Shown here in pieces: positions 13,562-25,238 of a DNA stretch of 64,000 nt. The stretch spans positions 684,501-748,500 of the forward strand of contig BLAL01000053.1 of the NCBI GenBank assembly GCA_015698045.1, read 5' to 3'. Below the pieces are notes generated by a model, which saw only the letters and a list, made by a program, of their open reading frames with translations, did not search any database and had not been told where the DNA came from. Within the stretch, counting starts at the first letter, position 1. Every line of letters begins with the position of its first letter. The translations under genes were made by a program, and so were the position numbers. The DNA is from Rhizophagus clarus. Lineage: Eukaryota > Glomeromycota > Glomeromycetes > Glomerales > Glomeraceae.

Positions 13562-13882
13562 TATTTGTACAAAGTTAATGTCCTAAAAATTCAATATTTC
13601 TTCCTCCAACTTGCATTTCTTCAGTTTTATTATCATGTTTGCTTTTTCTATCCTTTCTAATACTTTTTCGATATGTCGTATATGTTCCTCAAAATTCTTT
13701 GAATATATCATTATATCATCTAGGTATACTGTTACGAACTTTCCTATATAATCTTTTAAAATCTCATCCATCACTCTTTGAAATGTTGCAGGTGCTGTCT
13801 TTAATCCAAATGGCATTACATTATATTCAAATAATCCTTGTGAGTATATAAAAGCTGTTTTCTCTTTATCTTCTTCTGCCAT
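13562..13882 (-). pseudogene. Ty3/Gypsy-type reverse transcriptase fragment
   Basis: About 100 codons show the central Ty3/Gypsy RT palm: KTAFIYSQGLFEYNVMPFGL, then KTAPATFQRVMDEIL, the catalytic YLDD in VTVYLDDIMIYSKNFEEHI, and KLKKCKL. The expected following IEFLGH is present only after a one-base shift near 13583, so the fragment is broken at its C-terminal side. The preceding RT motifs are absent. No LTR, protease or integrase was seen nearby. It is a short relic of an LTR retrotransposon, possibly carried next to the ~100-bp repeat array. Confidence 0.88.
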
Positions 13883-14122
13883 TCATCAGTAATTTTTTTA
13901 AAATAATGGCACATTAATGAAAATATATCTATATAGTTACTGCGCTTTTAAAATTTAAGTTTGGTTACTAAGTGCATAGTTAAGTCATAATTAGCTACAA
14001 TACAATTACATAATTTCATATATTGTTGCACAATGTACTTGGGCGTTGATCAACATGAATAATAGGCTAGGCAATTCTAACGTCTATCTATTGTAACCTT
14101 TTATTACCTTAACCTCAAAATA

Positions 14123-17000
14123 ATGAATATGATGTCATTTCAAAATACATGCAAAAAGTGTGAAGAAGAATATACAGATAAATATAGGAAATGGTGTAAA
14201 AAATGTATAACAAGTTATTTGAAAAATAATTTTGTAAATTGGTCTAGCGAAAATGAAAAACTTGATAATTTTATTCAACAAAAGCAATTAAATATTGATG
14301 ACTCATCTGATATAATATTTGAATGGATACCATATAATCAATTCCTTGATATTAAAGAAATAATCAATGATGATCTTACTACGATTTATTCAGCAATATG
14401 GAAGGATGGTCCATTATATCATGATAATAAAGATAATGAATGTATTAGAAAATCAAGTAAAAATATCATCTTAAAAAGCTTAAATTATTTACAAATTCTA
14501 TCTGATGAATTTCTAAATGAGGTACGAAAATTTTCTATGAATTTAGTTTAAATATCTGTGTTAAATACTTAAATACGATAATTTATTTACATGTCAATTT
14601 TTTTTTTTTAAGGTTGAAACATATTCGATAAATCCTTATAAGAAAAATTTTCTTTTAATATATGGAATATCTCAAAATCCTGATACAAAAGAATATTTTT
14701 TTGTTCTTCAGGATGATTATTGTAAAAGTTGTAATAAAAAATATACGAATGAGGAATGGTGTTATTCATGTCAAACAAATAAGTTTAAATCCAATTTTAC
14801 AAACTGGACTAGTGGAAATAAAAAAATTGATGATTTTATTCAAGGAATGCAGTTAAGCATGAATGATAGTATTGATATACCATTTGAATGGATACCATAC
14901 GATCAATTTAATATTATAAAAGTAAGAGATAAAAGTGATTCTGTTACAATATATTCAGCAAAATGGAAGGATGGTCCATTAAGGTATAACTCCAATGAAA
15001 AGGGTTATCTAAGAAATTCGAATCAAACAGTTGATTTGAAATGTGTACATGATGCTTTGAACATTATTGATGAATTTTTAAATGAGGTATTACGTTAAGG
15101 ACGCTTTTTTTGGTGTGGGTAAGTTTTTAGATTTTAATTTTAATATTATTTTGTTCTTTATTAGGTCGCAACATATTCAACTGCGTGGATGGTATCGTAT
15201 CATAGTAGTAAAATTTCTAAAATATATGGAATATCCCAATATCCAGATACAGAAGATTACATATTGGTCCTTCAAAGTAATTATTGTGAAATTTGTAATG
15301 AAAATCATGTAAGCAATAATGTAACGAATAAATTCTGTAAACCATGTCAAATAAACCTTTTGAAAAGAAATCTTTCAAGTTGGTTTAATGGAAATGAAAA
15401 AATTGATGATTTCATCCAAGAAATGCAATCAAAAATTAATTATCAAAATAATATAGTATTCGAATGGATACCATACACTCAATTTAATGATATTAATAAA
15501 ATAAGTACTAGTGATTCTATTACAATATATTCAGCGATATGGGAGGATGGTCCATTATGTTATAATGAATATGACGAAGTATTAAAAAGAGAATCAAATA
15601 CAATGGTTACTTTGAAATGTTTAAATAATTCGCAAATTAATACTAATAAGTTTTTAAATGAGGTATGATACTTTTTTTTGATTTAATTTAAGCAATACTT
15701 TTTCAACATATTTAATTTCTGTTTCTAATAGGTCGAAATACATTTAAGAAGAATTCATAACGATGATGATGATGATAAGTATTATGATGATGATGATAAT
15801 TATGATGACGATGGTGATGATGGTGATGCTGATGTTATGCATGACGATAACGATGATGATGATTGTGGTGGTGATGATAAAGATAATGGTGATGATAAAG
15901 ATAATGGTGGTGATAAAGATAATGGTGATGATAAAGATAATAAGTATAATGGTAATGATGATGATAATGATGATGATAACAATACTAGGTTTCTTGAAAT
16001 ATATGGTATATCTCAGAATCCAGATACAAAAGATTATATTATGGTTTTTCAAGATGGATATTGTATAAAATGTGGTAAAAAATATACCGATATAAAAGGT
16101 AAATGGTGTAAACAGTGTCAATTAAATGATTTTAAGGATAATTTCATGAATTGGACAAGTCATAATAAAGAAATTGATAATTTTATTCAAGAAAAGCAAT
16201 TAAGTATCAATAATTATAATGATAAAATATTCGAATGGATACCATACAATCAGTTTAAAAACATACAAGAAATAAACAAAAGTGATTCTATCACGATATA
16301 TAAAGCAATATGGATGGATGGTCCATTATATTATGATGATGATGAAAAGAAATGGATGAGAAAATGTGATAACAATGTAGCTTTAAAATGTTTTTCTAAT
16401 TCGCAAAGCATTGTTAATGAATTTTTAAATGAGGTACAAATTTTTTTGTGAACTAATAAAATATGGTACACTTATTTTAACATCTGTTTAAATTATTTTT
16501 TTAAATAGGTTAGAAATCATTTAGACGGTGATGATGATGATGATGATGACACTAATTATCTTGAAATATATGGAATATCACAACATCCAAATACAAAAGA
16601 TTATATTATGATTCTTCAAAACGGATATTGTGAAAAATGCGGTAAACAATATACTGATAAATGGGTTGAATGGTGTAAGCCATGTCTAATAGCTGATTTA
16701 AAATCAAATTTCAAAAACTGGACTAGCGGAAATGATAAAGTTGATAATCTTATTCAAGAAATACAATTACAAACTGGCATATGGTATGATATAATATTTG
16801 AATGGATACCGTTTGACCAATTTAATGATTTAAATGAAATAGGCATTGGCGGTTTTTCTAAAGTGTATTCAGCAATATGGAAGGATGGTCCATTACAATA
16901 TGATCTTGATAAAAAAGAATGGATAAGACAACCAAATAAAAAAGTTGCTTTAAAATGTTTATTCAATTCGGAAAATATTAATGATTTATTTTTAAATGAG
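14123..17000 (+). repeat. Five tandem symmetric exon modules (knuckle + kinase N-lobe)
   Basis: Donor-to-donor distances are 565, 576, 771 and 567 bases, so the genomic repeat is one exon plus one intron of about 0.57 kb. The third interval (exon 4) is expanded by a GAT-rich insert. Knuckles: CKKC...CKKC, CKSC...CYSC, CEIC...CKPC, CIKC...CKQC, CEKC...CKPC. The beta2 region is nearly invariant (IYSAIWKDGPL, IYSAKWKDGPL, IYSAIWEDGPL, IYKAIWMDGPL, VYSAIWKDGPL). Unit 1 lacks the leading beta4-beta5 segment and starts at its own ATG. Every unit exon has a length divisible by three. Confidence 0.88.
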
Positions 17001-18123
17001 GTACTATATGAATTATGAAATTTCTTTACAAATAAAATTGTTTACCATTTATTAATATAATTTTTTTTGTCAATAGGTTAAAGCATATTCAAATACGATT
17101 ACTGAGAATATTCTTCAAATTTATGGAATTTCAAAAAATCCAGATACAAGAAATTATATTATCGTTGTTCAATATGCAGAAAATGGAGATTTTAATAATT
17201 GGATAAATAATAATTATAAAAATTTCAATTGGAGTAATAGAATAGCGGTCTTAGAACATCTCATTGATGGTCTTACAGATATTCATAAAAAAAGATTAGT
17301 ACATCGTGACTTTCATACAGGAAATATTTTATTTAAGTTTCAGGATGAAATCAATGTATGTATTTCAGATATGGGATTATGTGGAGAAGCTAGTAATACG
17401 GACAAAAGAAAAGTTATTGGAGTTATGCCTTATGTAGCTCCTGAAGTATTAGAAGAAAAGCCTTATACTCAAGCAGCAGATATATATAGTTTTGGTATGA
17501 TTATGTATTTCATAGCGACTGGTGGAAGAAAGCCTTTTGATGATTGTCCACATGATGAGAATTTAGCATTGAAAATATGCTCTGGAACTAGACCTGAATT
17601 TAATAAATCAGAAATACCAAAATGTTATATTGAACTAATGGAAAAATGTTGGGATTCAAATCCAGCTAGGAGACCAAATGTAGCGGAAATTAGAAGTGTC
17701 ATCTCTCTATTTAGTGATTCATATCATCAAGATTATAAATTTCAAGAAGAACGTTATTACGAAATTGAAAAGCAATTTAAAGAAGCAGAAATGTGTAGAA
17801 GATTGGACAATACGCAATCAACCATTCATCCTCAAGCTATTTATAAAGCTCGGGTGCTCAATCCTTACATAAAAGGTCCTTCAAAGGATGATGGTAATAA
17901 AATCGATAATAGTAAAGTTAGTGATGAATTGGCAGTAGCAAACTTGTTTATTCAGGATATGGAAAATTCAGAACATAATAATAGCGAACTTTCAGAACAC
18001 AATAATGGCGAACTTTCAGAACACAATAATAACGAACTTTCAGAATACAATAATAGCGAACTAAGTGATATTATTGCTGTAAAGGATTTCCTACTGCAGC
18101 AAATGATACAAGATCAAGAATGA
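14123..18123 (+). CDS. Multi-N-lobe protein kinase-like protein, six exons (1203 aa)
   Basis: Exons: 14123-14521, 14613-15086, 15165-15662, 15732-16433, 16509-17000, 17077-18123. All five introns (69-91 nt) are phase 0, with donors directly after ...FLNE and acceptors before Val. Each of exons 1-5 encodes a CxxC-x(9-13)-CxxC knuckle, a linker with NWT/NWS and IDDFIQ-like motifs, FEWIPYxQF, and kinase beta1-beta3 plus the start of helix C. Exons 2-6 begin with the rest of helix C and beta4-beta5 (IYGISQNPDTKDYIMVFQ in exon 4). The protein is therefore five knuckle plus N-lobe units followed by one C-lobe (residues about 856-1203). Only unit 5 keeps a glycine loop (IGIGGFSKVY). The beta3 Lys is kept in all five. 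The C-lobe has HRDFHTGN, DMG in place of DFG, APE and DIYSFGMIM. Exon 4 carries an Asp-rich insert, and the tail has four SEHNNSEL-like repeats. Function is probably signalling; alternative splicing of the units is possible. Confidence 0.85.
15757..15985 (+). repeat. GAT-rich coding microsatellite (Asp-rich insert)
   Basis: GAT triplets and GATAAAGATAATGGT units expand the start of exon 4 of the multi-N-lobe kinase by about 200 bases and stay in frame. They encode an almost uninterrupted Asp/Asn/Gly tract of roughly 75 residues containing repeated GDDKDN. Exon 5 begins with a much shorter Asp run at the same place, so the expansion probably arose after the module duplications. The tract should form a disordered acidic linker between N-lobe units 3 and 4. 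Confidence 0.9.
17968..18063 (+). repeat. Four 24-bp coding repeats (8-aa SExNNxEL)
   Basis: Four direct 24-base units encode SEHNNSEL, SEHNNGEL, SEHNNNEL and SEYNNSEL near the C-terminus of the multi-N-lobe kinase. They are in frame and differ mainly at one codon each, indicating recent slippage or unequal exchange. The role is unknown; the tail is polar and probably disordered. Confidence 0.93.
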
Positions 18124-20204
18124 ATTTATTTAAACAAAATAATTCTAAAAAGTGAAATGAGTTTGTGCATTAAGATATATCCTTATAATTATATTTTAAT
18201 AAGATATTTACAAATTATATATTAACTTTTTTTTGTGATTATAGAGTACTGAATTTTTTTTTATTATGTAATAAAAATCAGTTTGTGATTGGACAAATGT
18301 ATTTTATTCCGATGCTAAAAGTGTTTATCGTGATTTTGTAAAATTTGTTAAAACAATTTGATTTAATGTTCGAGCACTATCTAAGAATTACTTAGTTTTA
18401 TTCAGTTTCCCTCGGTTATTTCATTCTATCGCCGATTTATACTGTATCATTTTCCAGGACATAAGTAGCTTTAATGATTTGTGTTGATAGATAACTTTTA
18501 TTAGGAGGTGAGTTAATCTAATTTTCGTGATGCACGTTCAAAAACACTGCAATTTTGAAAAAGCTTTTGATAATCACGGCAAGCTTTGAAATTGTTCTTT
18601 ACAAACAACCGAAGCATTTTGCAAAAGTCTTGATCGACCCACCATCACGTTGTTATAAAAAGGTGAAGTCTTAATTAGTAAACCTTTTATCCGCATTGTG
18701 CAGGTAAATAAAATAAAATGAAGCTAATCAAATCAATCTAACCTACCATTATTTGCATCATCGATATTTATAATCAAATGAACTTATAAATAAGTTTATT
18801 GATCTGGTAGCCTTTTGAAAAATGTCATCACGATACTGATCGATTTTTTCGCTCCTATAGATATAACGGACATATTACTTTTCTTGTTATATATCGGCAT
18901 TTGAACTTCACCATTGAAATTTTTGCTCGTGTCATAGACGCAGTATTACAAAAGTAATTCCCCGCAATAGGATATTATTTTTAAAATCTATTTATTTATT
19001 ATTATTTTTCCAGGTGACCACGATTACAGTTCTAATATATTCAACGTGCATCATAAGTGCAGTAAAATTTTCTTTGATAAGCATCTTCACGTGCCGAATT
19101 CTTGATCTTGGCGTAGTATCAAAAAAGTCTTTATGCTGTAAAAATTGATCGTAGTGGTAAGTGAAATATTGCATTGCTTATTTTTATCTCAATTGCTAAT
19201 TCCCTGATTTATTCTGCATTTAATTTCTAAGAAGTTTGCTTGTGGAACTTATCCAAATTACTCCAACTCGTACAAGTTATATAAAATTTTTTTAATTTAG
19301 CTAAGTGTAAATATGGGATTATTTCGAAAATCTAGTGAAAAAAAAGAGTATTTGGCTGAAAATCCTGATACTTTGCACGGACGGACAAATCGTGTGTAAC
19401 TGGCAAATTTGGCAAATTGTAAGATGATTTATATCATGTGATCTGAAAAAAATCAATGAAAAATCTTCTTTCTAAAAAAAATTACTTGAAGAAAAACGAG
19501 AGAACTATGGACGTTCCTAGTAATGAGAACAACAGCCTACTCCTAGTAGCAGTGGAAATCAGAAGAACCGAACTTTCTGAGCAAGTATGCGTCTTCGTTC
19601 AATGCTCGAGGACTTCGTTCTGAAAGTGACTTTTCTCAGATTCCTATTCATTTAAATGGTACGTTGTGATCAGAACTTCTCCAAGTAAACTCAATAATTA
19701 TAGCTTAAATTTATATAGTCACCATTCCGCAAGAGGCGCGAGACTGCATCTCCCCACGCGTCAACCGTACTATGCTCGCTAGATGTTAACCACTTAGTTA
19801 TAATAATATTGTTAAAACATTTATTACAAGCTGCACCAAACCGTCTTGAACTCGGAATTAAATGTAGGCACGAGTGAAACTTCACTGATACGTTGGTAAC
19901 CTATTTAATATTTCATACTGTCAACTTTGATGAATGGATGAATGGCCCACGACAATAAAGTGAGTATTGGTAGAAATGTCCTTTATTTGTTATATATTAT
20001 TTTTTTTAAAGATTGCATTGCATCTAAACTTAGATTACATACAATTTCCATTGGTAGAACAACTTTATCAGCAATTCCCGAATTTGTCATCAATTCGCAA
20101 ATAAGAAACTTGATATCGGTATATCTTCGTATATTTCTATTTCACTTGACAGATTCATATTCCCATTAATCCGAATGGCCTTTTTAATGGGATAAACATC
20201 TAAG
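18124..20204. other. Intergenic region, no gene supported
   Basis: AT-rich sequence with only short open frames. A 64-codon minus-strand frame near 19.7-19.9 kb has fairly balanced composition, but I recognise no motif in it. Confidence 0.4.
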
Positions 20205-20773
20205 TAATGTCAGGCCGAACGATGAATATGGGAAACTTCAAATAGCCAGAATAATTGCTCGTGTTGATGAAAACATACGAAAAGCTCGTCAACTTTTTAA
20301 TATGCATACATTTGTAATTCACGTAGTTTCTACTTATGTTACGTTTTACCATACTCAAATCAATAAAGAGTATTGGCAAGAACTTGCTCTAGGTTGCCCA
20401 CGAGAAAGCAATTACAAGTTACCAAAGAGATAACAGTGACCCGATTAGATTTGATCTTTCAACCCAAATGGAAAAAAAAATGTGGTTGATGCATTATGTA
20501 GAATTCGTGAATTAGTTGTAACATAAGTGGTCGCCTGCGTCATACCTATCACAGACTTTGTGTCTAAAAAAATCTTCTACGCGCGGAAAGTATGTTGATA
20601 CTATAGAAGTGCTTTCTACTAGGCCATCTAGGCGGGATTCGCAAATCATCCTAATCAATCGGAACTTCAGTTATATCTATTTTAATGGGCAAAAGTTAGT
20701 CTCAACTATACAGGAAGATGCTATGGAAGGTGTCGAGGATGCATCATATCAACCATCGAAGCTAGTTTGGTAA
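20205..20773 (+). pseudogene. Decayed reading frame of unknown family
   Basis: Coding-like sequence continues over several hundred bases with frame breaks. It reads DEYGKLQIARIIARVDENIR, then STYVTFYHTQINKEYWQELA and LGCPRES. After a break it resumes as FDLS and PNGKKNVVDALCRIRELVV, a TAA, and finally an open 71-codon stretch (from MCLKKSSTRGKYVDTIEVLS to PSKLVW). The codon character and amphipathic residue pattern suggest a former protein rather than chance. I do not recognise the family with certainty. It may be a fragment of a repeated fungal protein or of a transposon cargo gene. Confidence 0.4.
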
Positions 20774-23544
20774 ATATTTTACTGGACTTGATCTGCACAT
20801 TCATGTTGCTGTTTTATTTGATTGTCAATCAATTTAAGTACTTATATATTCAAAAAAATTAAAATTTACAGGTAGAAATCTTAGTAATATTTCTTATCAT
20901 ATTTCCAAAAAAAAAATAGTTAGGACGTCTCCTGCAGAAGCCAAGTTTCAAAGGGAGAGCAATTGAGATTATGCAACTATTTCAACTTCGCATTGTTCAC
21001 ATTTAATAAAATAGGATCCGGCTTTATCTACCGTCTATGCTTTTTCATCATCATGCTATCTTGCATAATGGGCATAATTTCTCATTGATAATTTTATAAT
21101 AATCGAAATTTTTCATATATGGAAATTATGATCCAGTGTTTTGTTGCGAAAATAGATGCGTTCATAAGAGGAGATCCAAATAACACGTTTGCTGATGCAC
21201 TTGCTCCAGCTTTGGATGAATTACCTGGAGATAAAGGAATTAGAGACATGGTAATAGAATAGGCATTTACCTGTGGAGCAAAAGGTTAATTATCCTCTGA
21301 TGAAATCGTTTCCGAAGACACGAGAGTACGTGAACTTTTTTCACGCGGAAATATTTTTCAATCAATTTGTATGTCAGTTAACTTTGAGAACTTATTTCAC
21401 TATAAGACTTTGATTCGTACAATCATATCTTCTCCGATCTCGTTAAATAACTTATATATAGGCGCAAGTTTATGCGAGAAATACTGAAGGACACTTTAAC
21501 ATTTCATCATAAATCTGTCCGCTCTCGAGTTCACTTGTAGTTTGATTTTATAGAATTTCAGGTAAAATCTTACTATGTCATTTTCAACATTACCTTTTAT
21601 AACAATGTCAGGCTTGCGATTTCTTCCTGTTTGACTCGTATAGTGTTAATTGCCGCAAAACTAAATTTATTGATTTTTCTACTTATTGTTCATTTAGGAG
21701 ATGGAAATTGGTCGTATTATCACAAGCCTTTACGACTTGAGGCTGGAGCGTTGATTTTGTGATAATATTTCTTTAACAAATACCTCAAGTATCTACATTT
21801 GGAAATGGTCGTTCATTTGACCATTTTTATTAGGAATCACTTAATTAAAGGATTTATAGGCAGTCGTCATCATTTGCATAATAGCAAATTCCAAATTATT
21901 TGGAAGAAAGGAAGGTTAATGTCAATAGTACATAATTTTATCTGCGCTTCATATTTTTATTTTAGTTTAAAATTTTGAATATTTTACACCGAAATTGAAC
22001 TCAGATTACACCTTCAGTAGAAACTCGTTCTACTTTCGGATGAGTATACTGACGCGTTACTCCAAACTGATATTTCTTAAACATGCGTCCACAAACATAC
22101 CGCTTTATCGACCAAATTATTAGCCTTCAAGGTCACTGAATTCACTCATACAGTCATCTAATTATACATCATTGTATTTCTGGTGAACTTTCGTGCCTTT
22201 TCACAATGTTCACAGTCTAATAATAAAGTATTCATAATGCTATTATATTCATTTATTATAGTTTATAGTTTTATATTTTATTTTATAATCTTTTGAAAAG
22301 TTTATATAATTGTAAAGTATATCTATTTCACTTGATGTGTATACATATATTATAATGTGAAAACCTTAATTAGTTACTTCCGAGCGCTATTACATCAAGC
22401 TGCGGTAAGTAGTTCAAGAATTAATTCTTGACTATTTACAATTTTCTTCAGCGTATAAAAATATCTAAAAAGACCGTTTTTTTTGAAATAATCTTTATGC
22501 AAGGATATCATTTTTAGTATTTATTTATTTTAATTTTTATTAATAAATAACCATGTAGTTTGAGATATAACTTTTCAACGGAGAAAAGGAATGAAAAAGT
22601 TATTTATCGGTAATTAAATATAATGAAACTTATTATTAATAATAAAAAAAATAAAAAAGATGATACAAGAGACTCATTAATTAAAAAGAAGAATACTGTT
22701 GGTTTTTTTTTGGCATTTATATGCCATGTGATCATTTATTACCTAGGACCAATAATGTACCGTATTTTTGTAAGGTGCCTTCTATTGTTTTATCACAATA
22801 CCCTAAAGGTAAACGACAAGGATGCTGCCATCAAAAATTTATTACAAAATTTCATAACCATGATATGAAAGTTAGTGAAAAATAATCCCAAAATGAAAGC
22901 TTTGAAAAGGCTCTACAACCGATGGTTCAACCAAGACAAGAAGATTGTTATCAACAAGCGTAAAGGATTTCAGATATATATCACGTCGTACAGTTACGTT
23001 TATAGATCCTAGAATTTTGGAAATTTTTGTTATTTAAAAGTTTATTCTGATTGGTTTACCTTTGGATGATTCTCATCAACAAGACGAAACATAAATAGAA
23101 AGAATGTGTAGTGGATCATATAAGAAGAATTTTAGCATTGGATAGTGTAAACAACAAGAAGATTTACTCTTGCACCAGACCTCTTTGTCTTTTTGATATT
23201 AAAGGAAAATTTATTCGCAATTATCTATGTCCTGAAGACTCGCGATTCTACCAATGCATTAAACATGTTGATTACTTTGAAAATAAGAAGAAGGAGAATG
23301 TGAAACCTTATATTCCTACCTTATCAAACGTGCATTCTCGCGTTAGTTTGCCGCCTAAGTTTTCTATAAACATATTAATTACTATTGTAATAAATTATGA
23401 ATTTTTTGATGGAAAAAATTTATATTATGAAAACCACTCCTTCACCAGCAAAACAATCTCAAGTTCAAAAAATTCATCTACCTGATTATTTATGGACTTT
23501 ATTCTCTCAAACTGTATAAAGGTAATTTCTTCTGTAAAACCTAA
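20774..23544. other. Decayed sequence with coding-like scraps
   Basis: Scattered coding-like scraps occur on the plus strand. Around 21.15-21.36 kb a frame reads IDAFIRGDPNNTFADALAPA, a TAG, AFTCGAKG, a TAA, then SSDEIVSEDTRVREL. At 23111-23485 a 124-codon frame begins MDHIRRILALDSVNNKKIYS. None matches a family I know, and in-frame stops interrupt most of them. The stretch looks like an old gene or mobile element in advanced decay. Confidence 0.35.
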
Positions 23545-24060
23545 AACAAAGAAAAAAAATATAAGTACTAGTACTATTTAATCAAAAAACTTCAACATGA
23601 ATAGTTGATGAAAACATGATGCATTATGAAATATATTAAGGGCGTCTTCCAGAAAGCATCTGTATAACAAAACTTTGCACACAGAGATTTGGCTCATTAG
23701 GGGATTTCCGAAAACAGAGAAGGACGTTCACAGCAGGTTGCCCAAACTGTGGCCACGAAGCGCTTCCAGTTCTCTGAATCAAAAAATCCTAATGAAACAA
23801 AGCAATTGCTTGAAAAAGATGCCAAACAATATTGGTCTGTTGAGGAAGGTACATAACCATTCCTCCTCCAGAATGATAGACCTCAACAAAGGGGATCCTA
23901 GGATCCCACCATCTAATTCAATACACTAATCAGGACGCGCAATTGCTAACGCCTTTGATTAGGTGCACTTGGAATTGCCTTTCAACAACCTCATGGCAAA
24001 CATTTAATGATAACTATAGTACCTTATAATTATTATCCAATTGCAATAGTTTTAAAGGGA
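23545..24060 (+). repeat. Inverted repeat pair, left copy
   Basis: This segment recurs in opposite orientation at about 28.2-28.8 kb. Shared landmarks include AAGTACTAGTACTATTTAAT, the block around GGGCGTCTTCCAGAAAG, and a long stretch through GTGGCCACGAAGCGCTTCCA and GAATGATAGACCTCAACAA to CTATAGTACCTTATA. One frame in both copies encodes the same peptide, with KKMPNNIGLLRKVHNHSSSR followed by MIDLNKGDP. A second frame in the left copy gives a Cys knuckle (CPNCGHEALP). No intact gene is present. The copies could be terminal parts of one mobile element or two copies of an older repeat. Confidence 0.8.
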
Positions 24061-24700
24061 GGTCTTTTGTCCTATAAAATCTTCCAATGAAAGTAAAGCA
24101 TTAAAGGTCTTTAATACTTAGCTTTCTGATGACCCAGAAAAACTTTTAGACGAAGGTTTGCTTGCATAAGAGAGATTATTTGTCCAGAAGAAAATACTTG
24201 CAGTAAGAAAAATGGCAGACTAAAGTTTATACGAAAATGAGACGTTTTTGTAATGTTATTCTATCCCATTTCTCACTTCGGAAGAGCGCCAGGGAAAAAT
24301 TATTCCATCCTATTTCTCACTTCGGATGATAGGTTTACTTGCAGTGGAGAAAAATTTCAGCGAAGATTGTTGTGAAAAGAGGTGAAAGGTAATCATGTAT
24401 ATTTATATAAATTCAAAAGGTCCCTATAATAATTTTAGTGCTATTCGTTTCATCAATCCTTAGTAATAGTCAAAATTATTAATTATTATGTAATTTTATA
24501 TAATTCGTTTCATCACCTTATTTAATAGTCAAAATTATTAATTATTATGTAATCTTGTGTAATCAATCTTTTTAAAATATTTACGCGTTTATGACTCATA
24601 ACTTACATATAAAATCACGAGCATAAATAAATGATAAAGAATGTTCTTGCTTTACTAAAAATGAGTCATTTTCTGACCTCTTCTTACAATATACCATCAC
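24061..24700. other. Decayed spacer, no gene supported
   Basis: Two partly duplicated lines occur (CACTTCGGAAGAGCGCC... versus CACTTCGGATGATAGG...; TATAATTCGTTTCATCA repeated near 24440 and 24500). No coding sequence can be supported. Confidence 0.4.
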
Positions 24701-25170
24701 ATGAGAGTTACGATACGACATGGATTGCCTCATCATTCACCGATATGGAACAACTCAAACATTTCTAACGAATTACAAAATCGCCAATATCAAGATAGAT
24801 ACAGACAAATACAAACTTTTAATCAAGTAATTAACCTGGGAGGACAAACAAGTACATAACGACTGTTACTACCCTTGGAAAAAAGATAATGTCAGGATTC
24901 TTGGAGTTTATGTAAACGCTTTAACTCGTCCACGCCAACATACAAACAACTGAAAAAAACCATCATCTACTTCGCGTACACGGTACACCTTAAGGAAAAA
25001 GAAATAACCCATAATCACGTTTATTTATCTCACTAATAAAGTTTTAATTCCGATCTTGGAATACCGTGATCAATTCCATATCTTTAATTTTAATCAGTGA
25101 ACGGCACTATTAAAAAATTATTCAAATATCTTCTTCGCTTATTCCGTTCCAGGAATCGTCTGAATGTGCT
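24701..25170 (+). pseudogene. LINE reverse transcriptase fossil (same family as the LINE at 56-64 kb)
   Basis: Scattered frames on the plus strand align in order with the minus-strand LINE ORF2 at the right of the window. ESYDTTWIASSFTDMEQLKH matches the catalytic YLDDTTW region, with the YLDD Asp pair degraded. NYKIANIKIDTDKYKLL matches its FYNFSNIKINKSKCHLL. DNVRILGVYVNAL matches NDNLRILGAHFNAF. IYLTNKVLIPILEYRDQF matches IYVINKVILPRLEYMTQH. Frameshifts and stops separate these blocks. It is a heavily decayed RT palm and thumb, with the next part of the element found immediately to the right on the opposite strand. Confidence 0.82.
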
Positions 25171-25238
25171 TTAACCTTATTGAAGATGATGTTAAGACTT
25201 AAGACGCTTTTCTTTGATAAAACGGTGGATGAGGTTTA

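Noticed and set aside
15744-16121. Open frames on the minus strand and in other plus frames opposite the Asp-rich exon
   Set aside because: They are shadows of the GAT repeat (Ile-, Ser- or Met-rich polymers) within a well-defined exon.
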